This document shows positions 22,685 through 24,062 of a stretch of DNA of 24,062 bases, piece by piece. The notes under the pieces are model-generated. The model worked only from the letters and a program-made list of their open reading frames with translations, searched no databases and was not told the origin of the DNA. The translations under genes were made by a program, and so were the position numbers. Location of the stretch: NCBI GenBank assembly GCA_045598845.1, contig JAZRUY010000031.1, forward strand, positions 1 through 24,062. The letters are read 5' to 3'. The number at the start of each line of letters is the position of its first letter. Position 1 is the stretch's first letter. Source of the DNA: JAZRUY01 sp045598845 (GTDB lineage: Bacteria; Verrucomicrobiota; Lentisphaeria; Victivallales; Victivallaceae).

Positions 22685-24062
22685 TCATTCGCACTTAGTC
22701 AAATCAAAATCCTTTAGAACTTCGTTCGTCACCGGTAATTCGTTTACGGTACCTTCCTCGTCAACCGAAAAACAGTCAAATACGGTACCATCCGGCAGCA
22801 ATGCGGTTACAATCAGCTTGTCTTTCGTAACTTGCAGTTTCAGCGCCGTGGCGTCATATCCGCCGTAATCCGGGCCGTCGTTGATGACTATCGGAAAACT
22901 GATCCCGCTGCCGTCGGATATCGCCTTCCGGCGGGGCGGGGCTGTCAATTTGCACCTGTTGCTCAGCGGTATTGTCCTTCCGTAATGATGGGTATGCCCG
23001 CTGAGCCACAAATGCAGTTTGCATCGCGGATTGCGTCCTTCCAGCATTCCTCCGGTTATGCGCCGGATATTATTGCGCATGAATTCCTCGCCGCCGTCGC
23101 TGTGATTGGAATAGTGGCAGAGTATTATCCGGAATTTAGCGCGGTTGAATTCTTCGCTTTGCACCGCTTTTTTGAAGAATCCGGCCTGTTCCGCGATGTA
23201 TTCATCCGGATGGAAAGTGGCGGTGTATGGCGATCTCTCCACATTCCGTTCCTGATCTTCGAGGGAATCCAGTACTATGAAACAGACTTTCCCCAGCGAA
23301 AACATCCCGTAGCTTTTGCCGTCGGGAAAGGCGCAATACCGGAAATATTTGGCGGCGTCATCGCCTCGGTACTCATGATTTCCGCGGACGAAAATCATCG
23401 GATGCTCAGCCCAGTATTCAGCCGGGACTCCACCCATGAAATGACTGAATATAGCATGCTCGGCATTGTGCATGCCGTTGGTGTTGTCGCCCAGACTGGC
23501 AAAATAATCCGCTTCTTTAAGACCGCAGCGGTCATAATAGGAACGCATCTGCGCCGCGGTGTCCGCATCGCTTGATTGAGTGTCCGAGGTGATGAACACG
23601 GTGTATTCTTCTTTGTCCGGCGCGGTAAAACTGTAGATTTCCGGGGGGTACAGATCCGGCATTTCCAGCGCATACCGTATTACGGGACGATACTCGTAAC
23701 GCCTGCCGGGCTCCAGCCCGTCCAGCCTGATGCTGAAATGGCTGCTGTCATGTCTGGATAATCCGCCCAGCAGAGCGATGCGCCTGGTCCATTCCGGCGT
23801 TCCGGCGGGACGGAAATCCACCGCTCCGAACGATTCGCGGTCGGTACTGAAATTTACACTTACCGCACCGTAAGACGGAAAACTTAAATACGGGCCGTAT
23901 TTTATCGGGGAATAGCCGGGAAATATTTCCAGGAATTCCTCCCGGTCCACGGCTTTCAGCAGCAGATCCGGCGACGGCTTAAAACTGTTCATGGTGAAGC
24001 CGCATCCGAGGCTGCCGGCCAGAATTTCCACTTCGATACTGTTTCTTCCTTTGCGCACCGGC
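22685..24062 (-). CDS. Metallophosphoesterase, purple-acid-phosphatase-like (5' partial)
   Basis: At least 457 residues are visible, and the frame is open to the window edge. Residues near the edge (RKGRNSIEVEILAGSLGCGF) look like the end of a beta-sandwich domain, so the real start is outside and the GTG at 24058 is unlikely to be it. A fibronectin-III-like domain follows (about 52-145, ending LDGLEPGRRYEY), then the calcineurin-like domain: SDTQ (158-161), LGDNTNG (189-195), VRGNHEYRG (224-232), CHYSNHS (314-320) and SGHTHHYG (353-360). These supply the usual two-metal ligands, with Gln where the DxH motif has His. It probably hydrolyses a phosphoester; substrate and location are unknown because any signal peptide is not visible. 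The terminator at 22634-22659 follows. Confidence 0.85.
   Translation of the reverse strand, partial: PVRKGRNSIEVEILAGSLGCGFTMNSFKPSPDLLLKAVDREEFLEIFPGYSPIKYGPYLSFPSYGAVSVNFSTDRESFGAVDFRPAGTPEWTRRIALLGGLSRHDSSHFSIRLDGLEPGRRYEYRPVIRYALEMPDLYPPEIYSFTAPDKEEYTVFITSDTQSSDADTAAQMRSYYDRCGLKEADYFASLGDNTNGMHNAEHAIFSHFMGGVPAEYWAEHPMIFVRGNHEYRGDDAAKYFRYCAFPDGKSYGMFSLGKVCFIVLDSLEDQERNVERSPYTATFHPDEYIAEQAGFFKKAVQSEEFNRAKFRIILCHYSNHSDGGEEFMRNNIRRITGGMLEGRNPRCKLHLWLSGHTHHYGRTIPLSNRCKLTAPPRRKAISDGSGISFPIVINDGPDYGGYDATALKLQVTKDKLIVTALLPDGTVFDCFSVDEEGTVNELPVTNEVLKDFDLTKCE

Noticed and set aside
1..24062. CRISPR array, tRNA or rRNA genes
   Set aside because: No regularly spaced repeats and no cloverleaf or rRNA-like sequence were seen on reading both strands; a tRNAscan or Rfam search was not possible.

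Overview
The window is about 24 kb of GC-rich, gene-dense bacterial chromosome. Nearly all genes have clear homologues in Gram-negative-type bacteria. An ADP-ribosylglycohydrolase-family protein sits next to a DUF6786-like protein, a YmdB-type phosphoesterase carries a GDH variant motif, and there are several families of unrecognised polytopic membrane proteins. This mix suggests the PVC superphylum, perhaps Lentisphaerota. That placement is a guess from gene content; there is no rRNA or other decisive marker.

Layout. (1) 1-2.9 kb: the last codons of a plus-strand gene, a bidirectional terminator, then a minus-strand pair (ADP-ribosylglycohydrolase-family protein followed by a DUF6786-like protein). 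(2) 2.9-5.3 kb: pnp (PNPase) on the minus strand, with a strong terminator, a predicted promoter and a long leader of about 230 nt. (3) 5.3-9.7 kb: a tightly coupled plus-strand glycan operon with a flippase and three glycosyltransferases (GT2, a GT-A-like enzyme, GT4). (4) 9.7-11.0 kb: a convergent minus-strand polytopic membrane protein of DUF6056/GT-C type with a possibly leaderless promoter. (5) 11.2-15.9 kb: a plus-strand operon of ymdB-like phosphoesterase, ribBA, hisF, a WbaP-type initiating sugar-phosphate transferase and a YbaK-type Cys-tRNA(Pro) deacylase. (6) 15.9-19.5 kb: two tandem copies of a two-gene cassette, each a small membrane-anchored helical/TPR-like protein followed by a polytopic membrane protein of about 466 residues. 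This is the most novel host-encoded system here. (7) 19.5-22.7 kb: a phage- or mobile-element-derived open frame. It fuses a sigma-factor-like N-terminus to a truncated large polyvalent-type phage protein and lies between a host terminator and a host promoter. (8) 22.7-24.06 kb: a purple-acid-phosphatase-like metallophosphoesterase that runs off the right edge.

Functional themes. Regions 3 to 6 together can build a lipid-linked glycan. The WbaP homologue would load the first sugar phosphate on undecaprenyl phosphate, the GT2/GT-A/GT4 enzymes would extend it in the cytoplasm, and the flippase would translocate it. The GT-C-like membrane proteins (DUF6056-like and the duplicated pair) are candidates for periplasmic modification, but that last step is inference. 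Housekeeping genes (ribBA, hisF, ybaK, pnp) are interspersed with the glycan genes. No tRNA, rRNA or CRISPR array was seen.
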